Notes: generated by a model not told the origin, from the letters alone. Positions 16,306 through 24,717 are shown, counted from the stretch's first letter. The stretch: DNA of 49,716 nt from Oscillospiraceae bacterium (GCA_017828975.1 JAGAJN010000007.1:1-49716); one strand, 5' to 3'. Numbers and translations: made by a program.

Positions 16306-17781
16306 TCAGAGCTTTGCGGCTTCCTTGACGGCGTTGATTACCGCCAGAGCCTTGTTTTTGGTTTCCTCGTATTCCTTTTCGGGAACGCTGTCGTAGACGA
16401 TTCCCGCACCTGCCTGAACGTAAGCCCTGCCGTTTCTGAAAAGCACCGTTCTGATGGCGATACAAGCGTCAATGTCGCCGTCAAAGGCAAGGTAGCCCAC
16501 TGTTCCGCCGTAAAGACCTCTCCGCTTGTTTTCAAGGCTGTCGATTATCTCCATAGCACGGACCTTGGGAGCGCCCGAAAGTGTTCCCGCAGGCAGCACG
16601 GACATCAGCGCATCAAGTGCAGTCCTGCCCTCCGCCAGCTCGCCGTGAACGTCGGAAACAAGGTGAGTTACCTTTGAATAGGTTTCAACCCTCATATAGT
16701 CGGTGACTTCCACCGTACCGAAGCGGCAAACCCTTCCAACGTCGTTTCGTCCGAGATCAACAAGCATTGTATGCTCTGCCCTCTCCTTTTCATCGGCAAG
16801 CAGCTGCTTTTTCAGCGCCTCGTCCTCGGCTTCGGTGGCACCTCTGGGAACTGTTCCCGCAATGGGCTTTGTGGTAACTGCCCTGTCGGTAACATTTACC
16901 AGCATTTCGGGAGATGCCCCCGCAATGCAGTAGTCCTTGTGGTCGAAATAATAAAGGTAGGGGGACGGATTTGTGGAACGAAGCATTCTGTAAACGTCGA
17001 AGGGCTCGGGGGGATTTTCCGTTTCAAATCTCTGGGAAACTACCACCTGACTGATGTCGCCGTTAACGATATGCTCCTTGCACTTCTCCACCATTTCAAT
17101 GTATTCTTCTCTTGTTACATTTGATGTGAACTGCGGCTCGGAGGTTTCCTTCTTGGGAGCGACTTCCTCGGGAACATATGCCGCAATAACTCTGCCTATC
17201 TCCGAAGCCTTTTGTTCAAGCTCCCTGTATTTTGCTTCAATGTCCGCTTCCTCGGCACGGATATTCAGGATAATTACCGCCTTGTTGGAAAGGTGGTCGT
17301 ATGCAACTATCTCATCATATAAGAACAGGTTCGCATCGGGCATATTCAAGTCGTCCTCGGGGGGATTTTTAAGGGTTTTCTCGAAATATCTCACGCAGTC
17401 GTAAGCAAAATATCCCACAAGACCGCCTGTCAGCTTGGGACGATTGGGGAACTTGGGAGCGGTGTTCTCCGCAAGTATCTTCTGAAGCAGCTCAATGGGG
17501 TTATCCACCTTGACCGATTCGGTTTCGCCGCTGCGTATAATTTCGCCCTCGCCGTTTTTGATGCGGATCTCGGTTTTCGGGTCGATACCTATAAATGAGT
17601 AGCGTCCCCATCTGTCGGAATTGTCAACGCTTTCGAGGATAAAGCAGTTTTCGTAATGCTGCTTCATTGCCCTGAAAATGCGGACGGGAGTGCAGCTGTC
17701 AATAAGCAGCTCATAAAATACGGGAACGGTCTTGTAGCTTTTGAGAAGCTCCTTTACAGTTTCAACACTTGGAAAAATCAT
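16306..17781 (-). CDS. trpE: anthranilate synthase component I
   Basis: Makes anthranilate from chorismate, using ammonia from the TrpG half of the next protein. The 491-residue chain has the N-terminal regulatory domain with FILESVDNSDRWGRYSFIG; the LES-type motif is where tryptophan binds for feedback inhibition. The catalytic part shows IAGASPEMLV, TKPIAGTVPRGAT, ELVDLGRND-like VDLGRNDVGRVC, GTLSGAPKVRAMEII and the final QAGAGIVYDSVPEKE. It is the first gene of the operon and lies directly behind the T-box terminator. The ATG follows AAAGGG at a normal distance. Confidence 0.96.
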   Translation of the reverse strand: MIFPSVETVKELLKSYKTVPVFYELLIDSCTPVRIFRAMKQHYENCFILESVDNSDRWGRYSFIGIDPKTEIRIKNGEGEIIRSGETESVKVDNPIELLQKILAENTAPKFPNRPKLTGGLVGYFAYDCVRYFEKTLKNPPEDDLNMPDANLFLYDEIVAYDHLSNKAVIILNIRAEEADIEAKYRELEQKASEIGRVIAAYVPEEVAPKKETSEPQFTSNVTREEYIEMVEKCKEHIVNGDISQVVVSQRFETENPPEPFDVYRMLRSTNPSPYLYYFDHKDYCIAGASPEMLVNVTDRAVTTKPIAGTVPRGATEAEDEALKKQLLADEKERAEHTMLVDLGRNDVGRVCRFGTVEVTDYMRVETYSKVTHLVSDVHGELAEGRTALDALMSVLPAGTLSGAPKVRAMEIIDSLENKRRGLYGGTVGYLAFDGDIDACIAIRTVLFRNGRAYVQAGAGIVYDSVPEKEYEETKNKALAVINAVKEAAKL

Positions 17782-17803
17782 AATATCAACCCTTTCTTAA
17801 ATT

Positions 17804-17849
17804 GAAAAAATAAAAACGCCCCTTAACGGTCATTTTCCGTTAAGGGGCG
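17804..17849 (-). terminator. T-box terminator hairpin
   Basis: CGCCCCTTAACGG (ending at 17849 on the plus map) pairs with CCGTTAAGGGGCG in a 13-bp stem around an AAAATGA loop and is followed by TTTTTATTTTTT on the minus strand. It competes with the T-box antiterminator. Confidence 0.93.
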
Positions 17850-18149
17850 ATGATTCGCGGTGCCACCCTCATTCGCAGACAATAAAAAAGTCCGCCTCTA
17901 TCGGGTATCGGCAGACAATTACAGCATAAAACTCACCTTCAAGTACGCCGCACTTGCTTTAATACCCTATCCACTAACGCAGGAAACTCGGCGATGTGTA
18001 CTCACCAAAGCCTTGGTTTTCAACACGCTCCTCACAAATCCATTCACCGAAACCGTCCGTACAGGGCTTACACCAAATGCCCCGCTCTCTGAAACTGCTG
18101 CGAATCGGCTACTTACCTTTGCTCGCAGGATTTAGCCTGTTAAATTGTT
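17804..18149 (-). promoter_or_regulatory. tryptophan T-box riboswitch controlling the trp operon
   Basis: Leader RNA of about 345 nt that senses uncharged tRNA-Trp. It shows the AGAGAG start of stem I, a GGTGTAAGCC region, and TTTGGTGAGTA, where TGG (18005-18007) is the likely tryptophan specifier codon. The T-box bulge GGTGGCACCGCG (TGGCACC at 17859-17865) pairs with the tRNA acceptor end. A terminator/antiterminator switch follows immediately. When tRNA-Trp is uncharged the antiterminator forms and trpE is transcribed. The specifier is assigned by position and by the downstream operon, not by a computed fold. Confidence 0.92.
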
Positions 18150-18155
18150 GAACTT

Positions 18156-18184
18156 ATTATACAACTTCGGTCGAAAAAAGTCAA
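18156..18184 (-). promoter_or_regulatory. promoter of the trp operon
   Basis: Minus-strand TTGACT (18179-18184) and TATAAT (18156-18161), 17-base spacer. The predicted start near 18149 fits the 5' end of the T-box leader. Confidence 0.85.
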
Positions 18185-18189
18185 TAGGC

Positions 18190-18571
18190 TTTTTAAAGTT
18201 TGTTAGATATGTGCAAAACACAGCTTATTTATTGACATATTCGTACATTTAAAATTTTCAAACTTCTTGTTATATAGGTTAAATTTGTGCTAAGATTTGC
18301 GCTTTTTAAAAGTATTGTGAATAATTTACCACATTTTTAGTAGACAATCTTTATATACTGATAGCCCGTATTTACGGACTTTTCCCGACCTTATCTGAGA
18401 ACATTAATAAAATCACCGTAAATTTCATATTAATTCTTCATTAAAATTAGATGTGCTCTGAACATTTATGACCTTTTCAAAAACTTTCTGTTTCCATTTT
18501 TCAATGTCTGCATTTGTATACCCTCTGTATAATGAAGTCAATAAAACATATAGAAAGGCTAGGTTGGTCAT
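18190..18571. other. AT-rich gene-free stretch
   Basis: About 380 bp, strongly AT-rich. There is a small hairpin around CCCGTATTTACGG (18366-18378) and a possible -10 TATAAT at 18528-18533 ahead of the next gene, but no matching -35. Nothing else is supported. Confidence 0.5.
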
Positions 18572-18844
18572 ATGGGAAAAACTTTTGTAAATGAGCTTGG
18601 TGTGAAATACATATGCGAACTGGAAAAAAGCTCTGCCCATATCGACGGCATTGGCACAGTACCTGTGTACGGGGTCCGTATATTCAAAGAGGGGTGCGAG
18701 TACTCATCTAACGAGTACGATTGTTCTTATGTAAGGGACGTGTCTACACGAAAGGCCATTGCCGAAGAATTTGTGGAGCTTGCGGTAAAGCACAAGCTTT
18801 CTCCTGTCCATCTTTCTGACGCCGTTTATAACTTTATTTGCTGA
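18572..18844 (+). CDS. small conserved clostridial protein, DUF6514-like (90 aa)
   Basis: A soluble protein without signal peptide or membrane segment. The centre reads VYGVRIFKEG, followed by YVRDVSTRKAIAEEFVELAV and a C-terminal PVHLSDAVYNFI. This spacing (YGI/YGVxI, then a D-[VI]-[ST] segment, a helix, and a closing SPxHLxD[AV]) fits the small DUF6514 family of unknown function, as far as I can judge by memory. The ribosome binding site is GAAAGG about 12 bases upstream, a little far. It stands alone between the T-box promoter and dinB, on the opposite strand to trp. Function unknown. Confidence 0.7.
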   Translation: MGKTFVNELGVKYICELEKSSAHIDGIGTVPVYGVRIFKEGCEYSSNEYDCSYVRDVSTRKAIAEEFVELAVKHKLSPVHLSDAVYNFIC

Positions 18845-18951
18845 TAATGCCGCAGAATAGTTGATTCTACGACGTTTATTTTAGCTGTACAAAGCGGTAA
18901 AGTATCCCCGACGGTTACAGAAAAATTGTTCGGAATTTGTGAAATATGTCA

Positions 18952-19001
18952 TTGACAAAACATAAATTCTGATGTATAATCATTTCAGAACATAAATTCT
19001 G
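18952..19001 (+). promoter_or_regulatory. dinB promoter with two LexA-like boxes
   Basis: TTGACA (18952-18957) and TATAAT (18975-18980) have a 17-base spacer. The motif ACATAAATTCTG occurs twice: inside the spacer (18960-18971) and just after the -10 (18990-19001). The second copy is CAGAACATAAATTCTG (18986-19001), a CAGAA/TTCTG palindrome that matches the Gram-positive LexA box GAAC-N4-GTTC with one change. Repressor bound here would cover the promoter, so damage-inducible control is likely. Confidence 0.7.
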
Positions 19002-19017
19002 TAACCGAGGTGAAATT

Positions 19018-20232
19018 ATGGACAGAGTTATCCTACATTCCGACCTGAACAATTTCTTTGCGTCCGTCGAATGTCGATACGACCCGACGCTGTGGGAAAA
19101 GCCCGTAGCGGTCTGCGGAAGCAAGGAGCAGCGTCACGGCATTGTTCTTGCGAAAAATCAGCCCGCCAAGCTGATGGGCGTAAAGACGGGCGAAGCCATC
19201 TGGCAGGCACAGAAAAAGTGTCCCGAGCTGGTCATAGTCCCGCCCCATTACGACAGATACGCAAAATTTTCCGCCGCCGCAAGGGGAATTTACGAAAGCT
19301 ACACCGACCGAGTGGAAAGCTTCGGCATCGACGAGTGCTGGCTGGACGTTACCAACTGCCGCAAAAGCGGTGAGGAAATAGCCGAGGAGCTGCGTTCGAG
19401 GATAAAATCGAAGCTGGGCGTGACCGTTTCAGTGGGCGTCAGCTTCAATAAGGTGTTCGCAAAGCTTGGCTCAGATATGAAAAAGCCCGACGCTGTGACG
19501 GTCATTTCCCGTGCAAATTTCAAGGACACAGTCTGGAAGCTGCCCGTTACCGATATGCTTGGGGTGGGCAATTCAGTGTATGCTCAGCTCCACAGATACT
19601 ATATAGAAACCATCGGCGACCTTGCAAACGCATCTCCCGAGCTGATAAAGCGTCGGCTGGGCAAGTGCGGCGAGGCGATACAGGCGTACGCAAACGGGCT
19701 TGACAGTTCGCCCGTGGCACTTGTGGGCGAAAGTCACCCTGCAAAATCCATCAGCAGCGGAATGACTCTCCCCCATGACCTGACCTGCGACAGCGAAGCA
19801 AAGGAGCTTATCTACTATCTTTCGGAAACAGTCGCCGCAGGGGTGCGCAAACAGGGAATGCGCTGCACCGAAGTAAGCGTTGCCGTCAAGGACAGCAAAT
19901 TTGAGCGGATAACACGGCAAAAAAAGCTGCCGGTCCCCATAAAAAGCACCTTTGAGATAGCGGCTGCGGCATACAGCATATTCACCGAAAATTACAGCTG
20001 GAACAGAAGCGTCAGGAACATAACCGTCGGTGTTTCCGGACTTGTCCCCGAGAATTCCGCCGTACAGACCGACTTTTTCTCGGAGGATAAGGCAAGGCAG
20101 CGTCTGGAGGCTCTGGACGGTGCCGTGGACAAGCTGCGTTCCCGATACGGCAGCGAATGTCTGAAACGGGCGATAGTGATGGAATTTGAAGGTCTGACCG
20201 AAAGGAAAAGCTTTGATGAAGGTGAAAAGTGA
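19018..20232 (+). CDS. dinB: Y-family DNA polymerase IV (DinB)
   Basis: Error-prone translesion polymerase of 404 residues, slightly longer than E. coli DinB (351). Metal-binding acidic residues are D9 (ILHSDLNNFFASVE) and D105-E106 in SFGIDECWLD. The finger and thumb regions follow, with VSVGVSFNKVFAKLGSDMKKPD and a helix-hairpin-helix DMLGVGNS. The little-finger domain starts near residue 245 (SISSGMTLPHDLTCD). The C-terminal tail may include a sliding-clamp motif but none is clear. The ATG follows GAGGTG at 6 bases. The gene has its own promoter overlapped by LexA-like boxes and its own terminator, so it is monocistronic and probably part of the SOS response. Confidence 0.95.
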   Translation: MDRVILHSDLNNFFASVECRYDPTLWEKPVAVCGSKEQRHGIVLAKNQPAKLMGVKTGEAIWQAQKKCPELVIVPPHYDRYAKFSAAARGIYESYTDRVESFGIDECWLDVTNCRKSGEEIAEELRSRIKSKLGVTVSVGVSFNKVFAKLGSDMKKPDAVTVISRANFKDTVWKLPVTDMLGVGNSVYAQLHRYYIETIGDLANASPELIKRRLGKCGEAIQAYANGLDSSPVALVGESHPAKSISSGMTLPHDLTCDSEAKELIYYLSETVAAGVRKQGMRCTEVSVAVKDSKFERITRQKKLPVPIKSTFEIAAAAYSIFTENYSWNRSVRNITVGVSGLVPENSAVQTDFFSEDKARQRLEALDGAVDKLRSRYGSECLKRAIVMEFEGLTERKSFDEGEK

Positions 20233-20290
20233 AGAGTGAAAAGTGGAATTTTTAATGTTGAATGTTGAGAGTTGAGTGTTGAATTTTTGA
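20219..20290 (+). repeat. low-complexity GTGAAAAGTGAA / GTTGAATGTTGA tract
   Basis: Just after dinB is an imperfect tandem of GTGAAAAGTG units followed by GTTGAATGTTGAGAGTTGAG units, about 70 bp. A related tract on the other strand lies near 36398-36421. Such tracts are typical of short interspersed repeats in clostridial intergenic DNA. Confidence 0.6.
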
Positions 20291-20303
20291 TAATACTGAA
20301 TAA

Positions 20304-20343
20304 TGGGACTGTTGCAGCAAGCCGCCGCAGCAGTCCCGTTTTT
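20304..20343 (+). terminator. dinB terminator
   Basis: An 11-bp stem GGGACTGTTGC/GCAGCAGTCCC (20304-20337, one G-U pair) followed by GTTTTTT. The T-run overlaps the stop codon of the convergent diguanylate cyclase gene. Confidence 0.85.
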
Positions 20344-21635
20344 TACATATTGATCTCCGACGGTATTTTGTCCACAATGCAGTCCCTGCCGTGATTTTTT
20401 CCGTAATACAGCTTATGGTCGGCGAGATTGATAACATCGTCCGTGGTCATTCCTTTTTTATGCTCCTGGATACCGAAGGTCATGGTGATGGACAGATTGT
20501 CATTTCCGAACGCCATATTATAGGTGCGAACCTCCTCATAAAGACGGTTCAGTATATCCAGCACCTCGTCATATCCGCAGCCGCCGAACGCCAGCAGAAA
20601 CTCCTCTCCGCCCCATCTTGAAACAACAGCGTCCTCACCCGCAGCCCTTGTCATAATGCCCGATACAGCCTTCAGCACCTTGTCGCCGCAGGCATGACCG
20701 AAGCGGTCGTTGAAGGTCTTGAAATAGTCTATATCGCCGATGATAACGACCATAGGCGTGCCCCTTTCCGCTGCGTCATGCATATCATTCAGCCTGATAG
20801 TGCAGGAGCGTCGGTTCAGCAGACCTGTCAGCGGGTCGCAGGAAATAAGGTATCTGAGCGATGTGCGGAGCTTTTCGGCGGATCTGCCTATATCTCCTAT
20901 CTCGTCGGGGCGCTCGGCAAGCTCCTTGTCGGGAGTACATTCCGTGTTGCCCGAAGCTATCTTTCCGAGAAATTCGGTAGCCTTTGCCAGAGAGCTGACT
21001 ATCTTCGACGAGAACATCAGGCTCAGCGAAAGGACGACAGAAGTAACTATCCACGCAATTATCAGCGAGTTCAAGCCGTAATTCAGCACGGAATTCAGTA
21101 TCTCACTTCGGTCTCTTCCCGCAAATATCATACCTACATTTTTGCCTTCGGAATCGGTAAGGGGAAGATAGCTGCCGAAATATGGGATCCCGTCTACGCT
21201 TATATTGTCGGAAAAATACTTTTCCCCGCGGACCAGCACCCTTTCAATGACTTCCTCAGACGCCTTTGTTCCCACAAGACTGCTGCCGTCCTCATGGGAA
21301 ACGGTGGTAATATATCTTGTAGAACCGTAAAACAGGGTAATGTCGATACCCGTCTGCTCATTTATTGCCGTTACAGTATTGTAAAAACATTCCAGCTCTG
21401 AGCCGCCCTTTTCTATGGAATTATCGGAAACATCGAATTCTCCGGGGTGGGCATCGTCAAGAAATTTGTAGATCGAAAGAGAAATGCTCTCCAGCTCATG
21501 CCTTATCTCGTTATAGGAACAGCTGTAACTGTTGAACGCCGAATATACGGAGATTATAAGCCCGAGGATCACAGTCGGGACAACTGCGATAGCTGTGATG
21601 CCCGAAGTAAGGCTTTTTCTGTGCTTGGTTTTCAT
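20343..21635 (-). CDS. membrane diguanylate cyclase with extracellular sensor, HAMP and GGDEF
   Basis: Makes the second messenger c-di-GMP from two GTP. Residues about 14-36 and 180-205 are membrane segments that flank an extracellular region of about 145 residues resembling a single-Cache sensor (PYFGSYLPLTDSEGKNVGMIFAG). A HAMP linker follows (about 205-260). The GGDEF domain has DPLTGLLNRRS, GDIDYFKTFNDRFGHACGD and the active-site RWGGEEF, so it should be catalytic. The RxxD inhibitory site normally placed before GGEEF is not conserved (an Ala sits at the Asp position), suggesting weak product inhibition. The ribosome binding site (GGGGG at about 9 bases) is moderate. It converges on dinB and is divergent from sigK. 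Confidence 0.9.
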   Translation of the reverse strand: MKTKHRKSLTSGITAIAVVPTVILGLIISVYSAFNSYSCSYNEIRHELESISLSIYKFLDDAHPGEFDVSDNSIEKGGSELECFYNTVTAINEQTGIDITLFYGSTRYITTVSHEDGSSLVGTKASEEVIERVLVRGEKYFSDNISVDGIPYFGSYLPLTDSEGKNVGMIFAGRDRSEILNSVLNYGLNSLIIAWIVTSVVLSLSLMFSSKIVSSLAKATEFLGKIASGNTECTPDKELAERPDEIGDIGRSAEKLRTSLRYLISCDPLTGLLNRRSCTIRLNDMHDAAERGTPMVVIIGDIDYFKTFNDRFGHACGDKVLKAVSGIMTRAAGEDAVVSRWGGEEFLLAFGGCGYDEVLDILNRLYEEVRTYNMAFGNDNLSITMTFGIQEHKKGMTTDDVINLADHKLYYGKNHGRDCIVDKIPSEINM

Positions 21636-21689
21636 AGGTGTACCCCCACTTATCTGCCCGATAGTTCCGTAAAGGACCGGGCTTTTCCG

Positions 21690-21720
21690 TCATAGGACAA
21701 ATTATGCGGAACATAAAATA
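21690..21720 (+). promoter_or_regulatory. candidate SigE/SigK-type promoter of sigK
   Basis: CATAAAATA (21712-21720) matches the CATAnnnTA -10 of the mother-cell sigma factors. TCATAGG (21690-21696), 15 bases upstream, resembles the SigE -35. No SigA-type promoter is seen before this gene. The call rests on consensus memory only. Confidence 0.4.
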
Positions 21721-21769
21721 TATCAGCAAGCCTCCCGAATAATAACAATACGCAAAGGAGGATAAATTT

Positions 21770-22459
21770 ATGCTGACAGACCTGCTCTCAGCCATACTGT
21801 CAAAGGTTTTTTTCTTTGCGCTGCACATTGACAGCGGTGCGGCGTTTCCGAAGCCCCTTTCCCCCGACGAAGAAGCCGACTGCTTCAGGCGTATGCGGGA
21901 GGGCGACGCTGCGGCGAAAAACAAACTTATTGAACACAACCTTCGGCTGGTAGCACATATTATCAAGAAGTATTATTCCGCAAATACCGACCAGGACGAC
22001 CTTATTTCCATCGGCACCATCGGGCTGATAAAGGCGGTATCCACCTTTGACAGCGAAAAGAGCATACGCTTTGCCACCTATGCCTCACGGTGTATCGAAA
22101 ATGAGATACTTATGTACTTCCGTTCTCTGAAAAAAACTCGTTTGGAATTCTCCCTTGACGAGCCGCTTGAAACCGACAAGGACGGCAACACCCTTACCAT
22201 GTCCGACCTTATCGCTGAGGACGACGGTATTGTGGAGAAGATAGATATTCTCATAAAATCCGAGCAGCTTTACCGTTTCATCGGAGAATGTCTTGACGAA
22301 CGGGAGCTTTCGGTAATAACCCACCGCTACGGGCTTTTCGGGAATAAGCCCCTGACTCAGCGGGAGGTAGCGGAAAAGCTTCACATCTCCCGCTCCTACG
22401 TTTCCCGAATTGAGAAAAAGGCCCTTGATGAACTGAAAAAAAGGTATGACAAGCTGTGA
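21770..22459 (+). CDS. sigK: RNA polymerase sporulation sigma factor SigK precursor
   Basis: Late mother-cell sigma factor of sporulation, 229 residues. The hydrophobic N-terminus (about residues 1-20, MLTDLLSAILSKVFFFALHI) is the pro-sequence removed to activate pro-SigK. FPKPLSPDEE begins the mature protein. Region 2 contains NKLIEHNLRLVAHIIKKYY, DLISIGTIGLIKAVSTFD and FATYASRCIENEILM; region 4 has LTQREVAEKLHISRSYVSRIEKKAL as the -35-binding helix-turn-helix. SigE was considered, but its pro-sequence is longer and differs. The gene is continuous, with no skin-type element inserted. AGGAGG lies 8 bases before the ATG. Its stop is only 6 bp from the stop of the convergent c-di-GMP enzyme. 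Confidence 0.92.
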   Translation: MLTDLLSAILSKVFFFALHIDSGAAFPKPLSPDEEADCFRRMREGDAAAKNKLIEHNLRLVAHIIKKYYSANTDQDDLISIGTIGLIKAVSTFDSEKSIRFATYASRCIENEILMYFRSLKKTRLEFSLDEPLETDKDGNTLTMSDLIAEDDGIVEKIDILIKSEQLYRFIGECLDERELSVITHRYGLFGNKPLTQREVAEKLHISRSYVSRIEKKALDELKKRYDKL

Positions 22460-22465
22460 GATTAC

Positions 22466-24133
22466 TCAGGGTATAAGCCGTGCGGCATCGTTCTGCGGCT
22501 GAGGCTTGCCCCATATGTAGCCCTGAATGTAGTCGCATTTCAGCTCTCTGAGGATCTGCAGCTGACTATCCAGCTCAACGCCCTCGGAGATAACCTTACA
22601 GTTGAACATATGACCGATGGAAATGATAGCCTTTACAAAATTTCCGCCGTCGTCCCTGTCGGTCATATCGTCGATAAAGCTCTTGTCTACCTTAAGAAGG
22701 TCAATGGGCAGACGCTGAAGGTAGCTCAGGGACGCATATCCCGTACCGAAATCGTCCAGAGCGATCTTCACGCCGAGAGCCTTGATCTCCAGAAGAGCCG
22801 CAACAGCGTCGTCCACCGAGGAAATGAAGCAGGACTCCGTTACCTCGATCTCCAGCATTTCGGGCGGGAAGCCTGTTTCGTCCATTATCTGACTGACTTC
22901 ATCGGCAAACCCCTTTTCGGTAACATGACGTGCGGAAACGTTTACGGAAAGCACAAAATCCGCACCGTCCGCAATGCTTTCCGAAAATGACAGCATAGCA
23001 TGACGAAGCACCCATCTGTCAATATCCAGAATAAGCCCGCTCTTTTCCGCAATTGGGATAAACACCGACGGAGGAATGGGCTGCCCCTCGCTGTCCTTCA
23101 GACGGAGCAGCGTTTCAAAGCCTCTCAGACGCTTGTTTTCCGTTTCAAACTGCGGCTGGAAAACCAGATAGAAGCGGTTGTATTTCAGCGCACCTCTTAT
23201 CTCGTTTTCAATGCTCAGTTCGTTCTTTATTTCGCTCAGCATATTGCTGTCAAAGCTGCAAACCTGATTTTTTCCCCGGCTCTTTGCCTTGTACATAGCC
23301 GTATCGGAAAATCTGAAAAGGCTCTCACAGTCGCCGCCGTCACGGGGGTATGCGGCAATTCCCGCACTTCCCGTAGCATAGTAATCGCACTTGCCCGTGT
23401 AGATCTTCTCGGACAATACGGAAAGAATGTGTTTGGCAAACTCTATGACCTCTTCATCGGACCTGCCCGTGACGATCATAGCAAACTCGTCACCGCTCAT
23501 TCTGCCGATATAAACATCGTCCCCCGACAGCTCATTCCAGCGCCTCGAAGCCTCACAGAGGACAATATCTCCGCAGGCATGTCCCATAGTGTCGTTGATA
23601 TACTTGAAATTGTCCAGGTCGATAAATATCACGCTGAACGGTACATTATCCGCTATCCTGCTGTTGACATGCTCCATAATGCTGCGGCGGTTGTTAAGCC
23701 CCGTCAGCGGGTCGGTAACGGACAGTCTGCGCAGACGCTCCTCGTCCTGCTCCATTTTAATAAGATGGCGATGCTGCATATACAGCAATCCCAAACCGCC
23801 GCACATAGTCGCAATTCCAGCAATAGACTGCATATTACCCTTAATAAAAACGGCTCTGGAAACGGAAATAAGCTGTACCGCATTTAAAATAACAGCCGCC
23901 GCAAAGCCCTTCTTATTGTCGGTATTCAGCATTTGAAGGCTGACCAGCAGCATAAATACGGTAATTACGCCCGATAACGGCGATACGGGCATCAAATAGC
24001 TGCCGACGTGAATATCCGCAAGCCCGCTCCTGTTTATTGCCGAGATAAGCATTATCAGCAATACCAAAATGCAGCTAAGTATGATAAGATTGACATTTTT
24101 TACCCTGTTTTTGATTTTGGAAGCTTTATCCAT
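22466..24133 (-). CDS. GGDEF-EAL c-di-GMP phosphodiesterase with N-terminal membrane domain
   Basis: Residues about 12-125 hold four hydrophobic segments. The GGDEF domain (about 135-295) has DPLTGLNNRRS but reads RMSGDEF at the active site; with SGDEF it may be inactive or act as a GTP sensor. The EAL domain (about 305-550) carries the metal and catalytic residues: ETLLRL (the EAL motif, with Thr in place of Ala), LSVNVSARH, LEIEVTES, KIALDDFGTGYASL, LLKVDKSFI and ISEGVE. It should therefore hydrolyse c-di-GMP. GGGGG lies about 8 bases before the ATG. It is transcribed from its own promoter and converges on sigK. Confidence 0.92.
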   Translation of the reverse strand: MDKASKIKNRVKNVNLIILSCILVLLIMLISAINRSGLADIHVGSYLMPVSPLSGVITVFMLLVSLQMLNTDNKKGFAAAVILNAVQLISVSRAVFIKGNMQSIAGIATMCGGLGLLYMQHRHLIKMEQDEERLRRLSVTDPLTGLNNRRSIMEHVNSRIADNVPFSVIFIDLDNFKYINDTMGHACGDIVLCEASRRWNELSGDDVYIGRMSGDEFAMIVTGRSDEEVIEFAKHILSVLSEKIYTGKCDYYATGSAGIAAYPRDGGDCESLFRFSDTAMYKAKSRGKNQVCSFDSNMLSEIKNELSIENEIRGALKYNRFYLVFQPQFETENKRLRGFETLLRLKDSEGQPIPPSVFIPIAEKSGLILDIDRWVLRHAMLSFSESIADGADFVLSVNVSARHVTEKGFADEVSQIMDETGFPPEMLEIEVTESCFISSVDDAVAALLEIKALGVKIALDDFGTGYASLSYLQRLPIDLLKVDKSFIDDMTDRDDGGNFVKAIISIGHMFNCKVISEGVELDSQLQILRELKCDYIQGYIWGKPQPQNDAARLIP

Positions 24134-24149
24134 TACATTTCCCCCATAA

Positions 24150-24165
24150 GGTGCAGCGCTGCACC
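24150..24165. promoter_or_regulatory. 16-bp perfect palindrome before the GGDEF-EAL gene
   Basis: GGTGCAGCGCTGCACC is self-complementary over all 16 bases. It lies about 50 bp downstream of the predicted transcription start and 17 bp before the ATG, next to the Shine-Dalgarno. It could be a protein operator or an RNA hairpin that affects translation. Confidence 0.5.
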
Positions 24166-24214
24166 AATATATTTAAAAACTCTAAACCGTTGCTGTGAAA
24201 ATTTTCTAATTATT

Positions 24215-24243
24215 ATTTTAACATATTTCGCACAAGATTTCAA
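24215..24243 (-). promoter_or_regulatory. promoter of the GGDEF-EAL gene
   Basis: Minus-strand TTGAAA (24238-24243) and TAAAAT (24215-24220), spacer 17. Predicted start near 24208. Confidence 0.65.
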
Positions 24244-24350
24244 GATATAATGGCAAATATTTATGAATTTTTCACGAACATTAATTATATTCCCATTCTT
24301 TGGCTATATTTCATATTGCCAGCGTTATGGGTTTGATAATAATTATATAT

Positions 24351-24378
24351 TTGAAAATATGAGAAACTGTGCTATAAT
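24351..24378 (+). promoter_or_regulatory. promoter of the PQ-loop-like gene
   Basis: TTGAAA (24351-24356) and TATAAT (24373-24378), spacer 16. It gives a leader of about 40 nt before the ATG at 24425. Confidence 0.7.
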
Positions 24379-24424
24379 ATAAAACAGAAGGAAAGAAACA
24401 AAACCCAAAAAGGAGAAATGAAAA

Positions 24425-24703
24425 ATGTTTGAGGTACTTATGCTTATCTGCTTCGGCTGCTCGTGGCCCATCAACGTCTACAAGTCTTACAAATCCTGCT
24501 CCACCGCAGGCAAAAGCCTTACCTTCCTTATGATAATCGTTGCGGGATATATTTTCGGCATTGCGGGGAAGATAATGTCGGGTAACATCAACTATGTGCT
24601 TATCTTCTACTTGCTCAATCTGCTGGTGGTTTCGGCGGACATTGCTCTGTATTTCAGAAATAAAGCTCTGGAAAACGGAAAAGCTGCATCGGCTGCCGTA
24701 TAA
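24425..24703 (+). CDS. small three-helix membrane protein, PQ-loop/SemiSWEET-like (92 aa)
   Basis: Three hydrophobic segments (about residues 3-18, 31-51 and 57-77) and a polar C-terminus. The first loop reads WPINVYKSYKSCSTAGKSL, in which a conserved Pro early in a helix followed by K-S-x-S-T-x-G-K-S resembles the PQ-loop of SemiSWEET-type transporters. Members of that family are about 85-95 residues and act as dimers in small-molecule transport; the substrate here is unknown. AGGAG lies 10 bases before the ATG. It has its own promoter and terminator and is therefore a single-gene unit. Confidence 0.75.
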   Translation: MFEVLMLICFGCSWPINVYKSYKSCSTAGKSLTFLMIIVAGYIFGIAGKIMSGNINYVLIFYLLNLLVVSADIALYFRNKALENGKAASAAV

Positions 24704-24717
24704 TTTTAATAAGGAGA

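Noticed and set aside
21770-22459. Interruption of sigK by a skin-like element
   Set aside because: The gene is continuous and full length; no recombinase is nearby.
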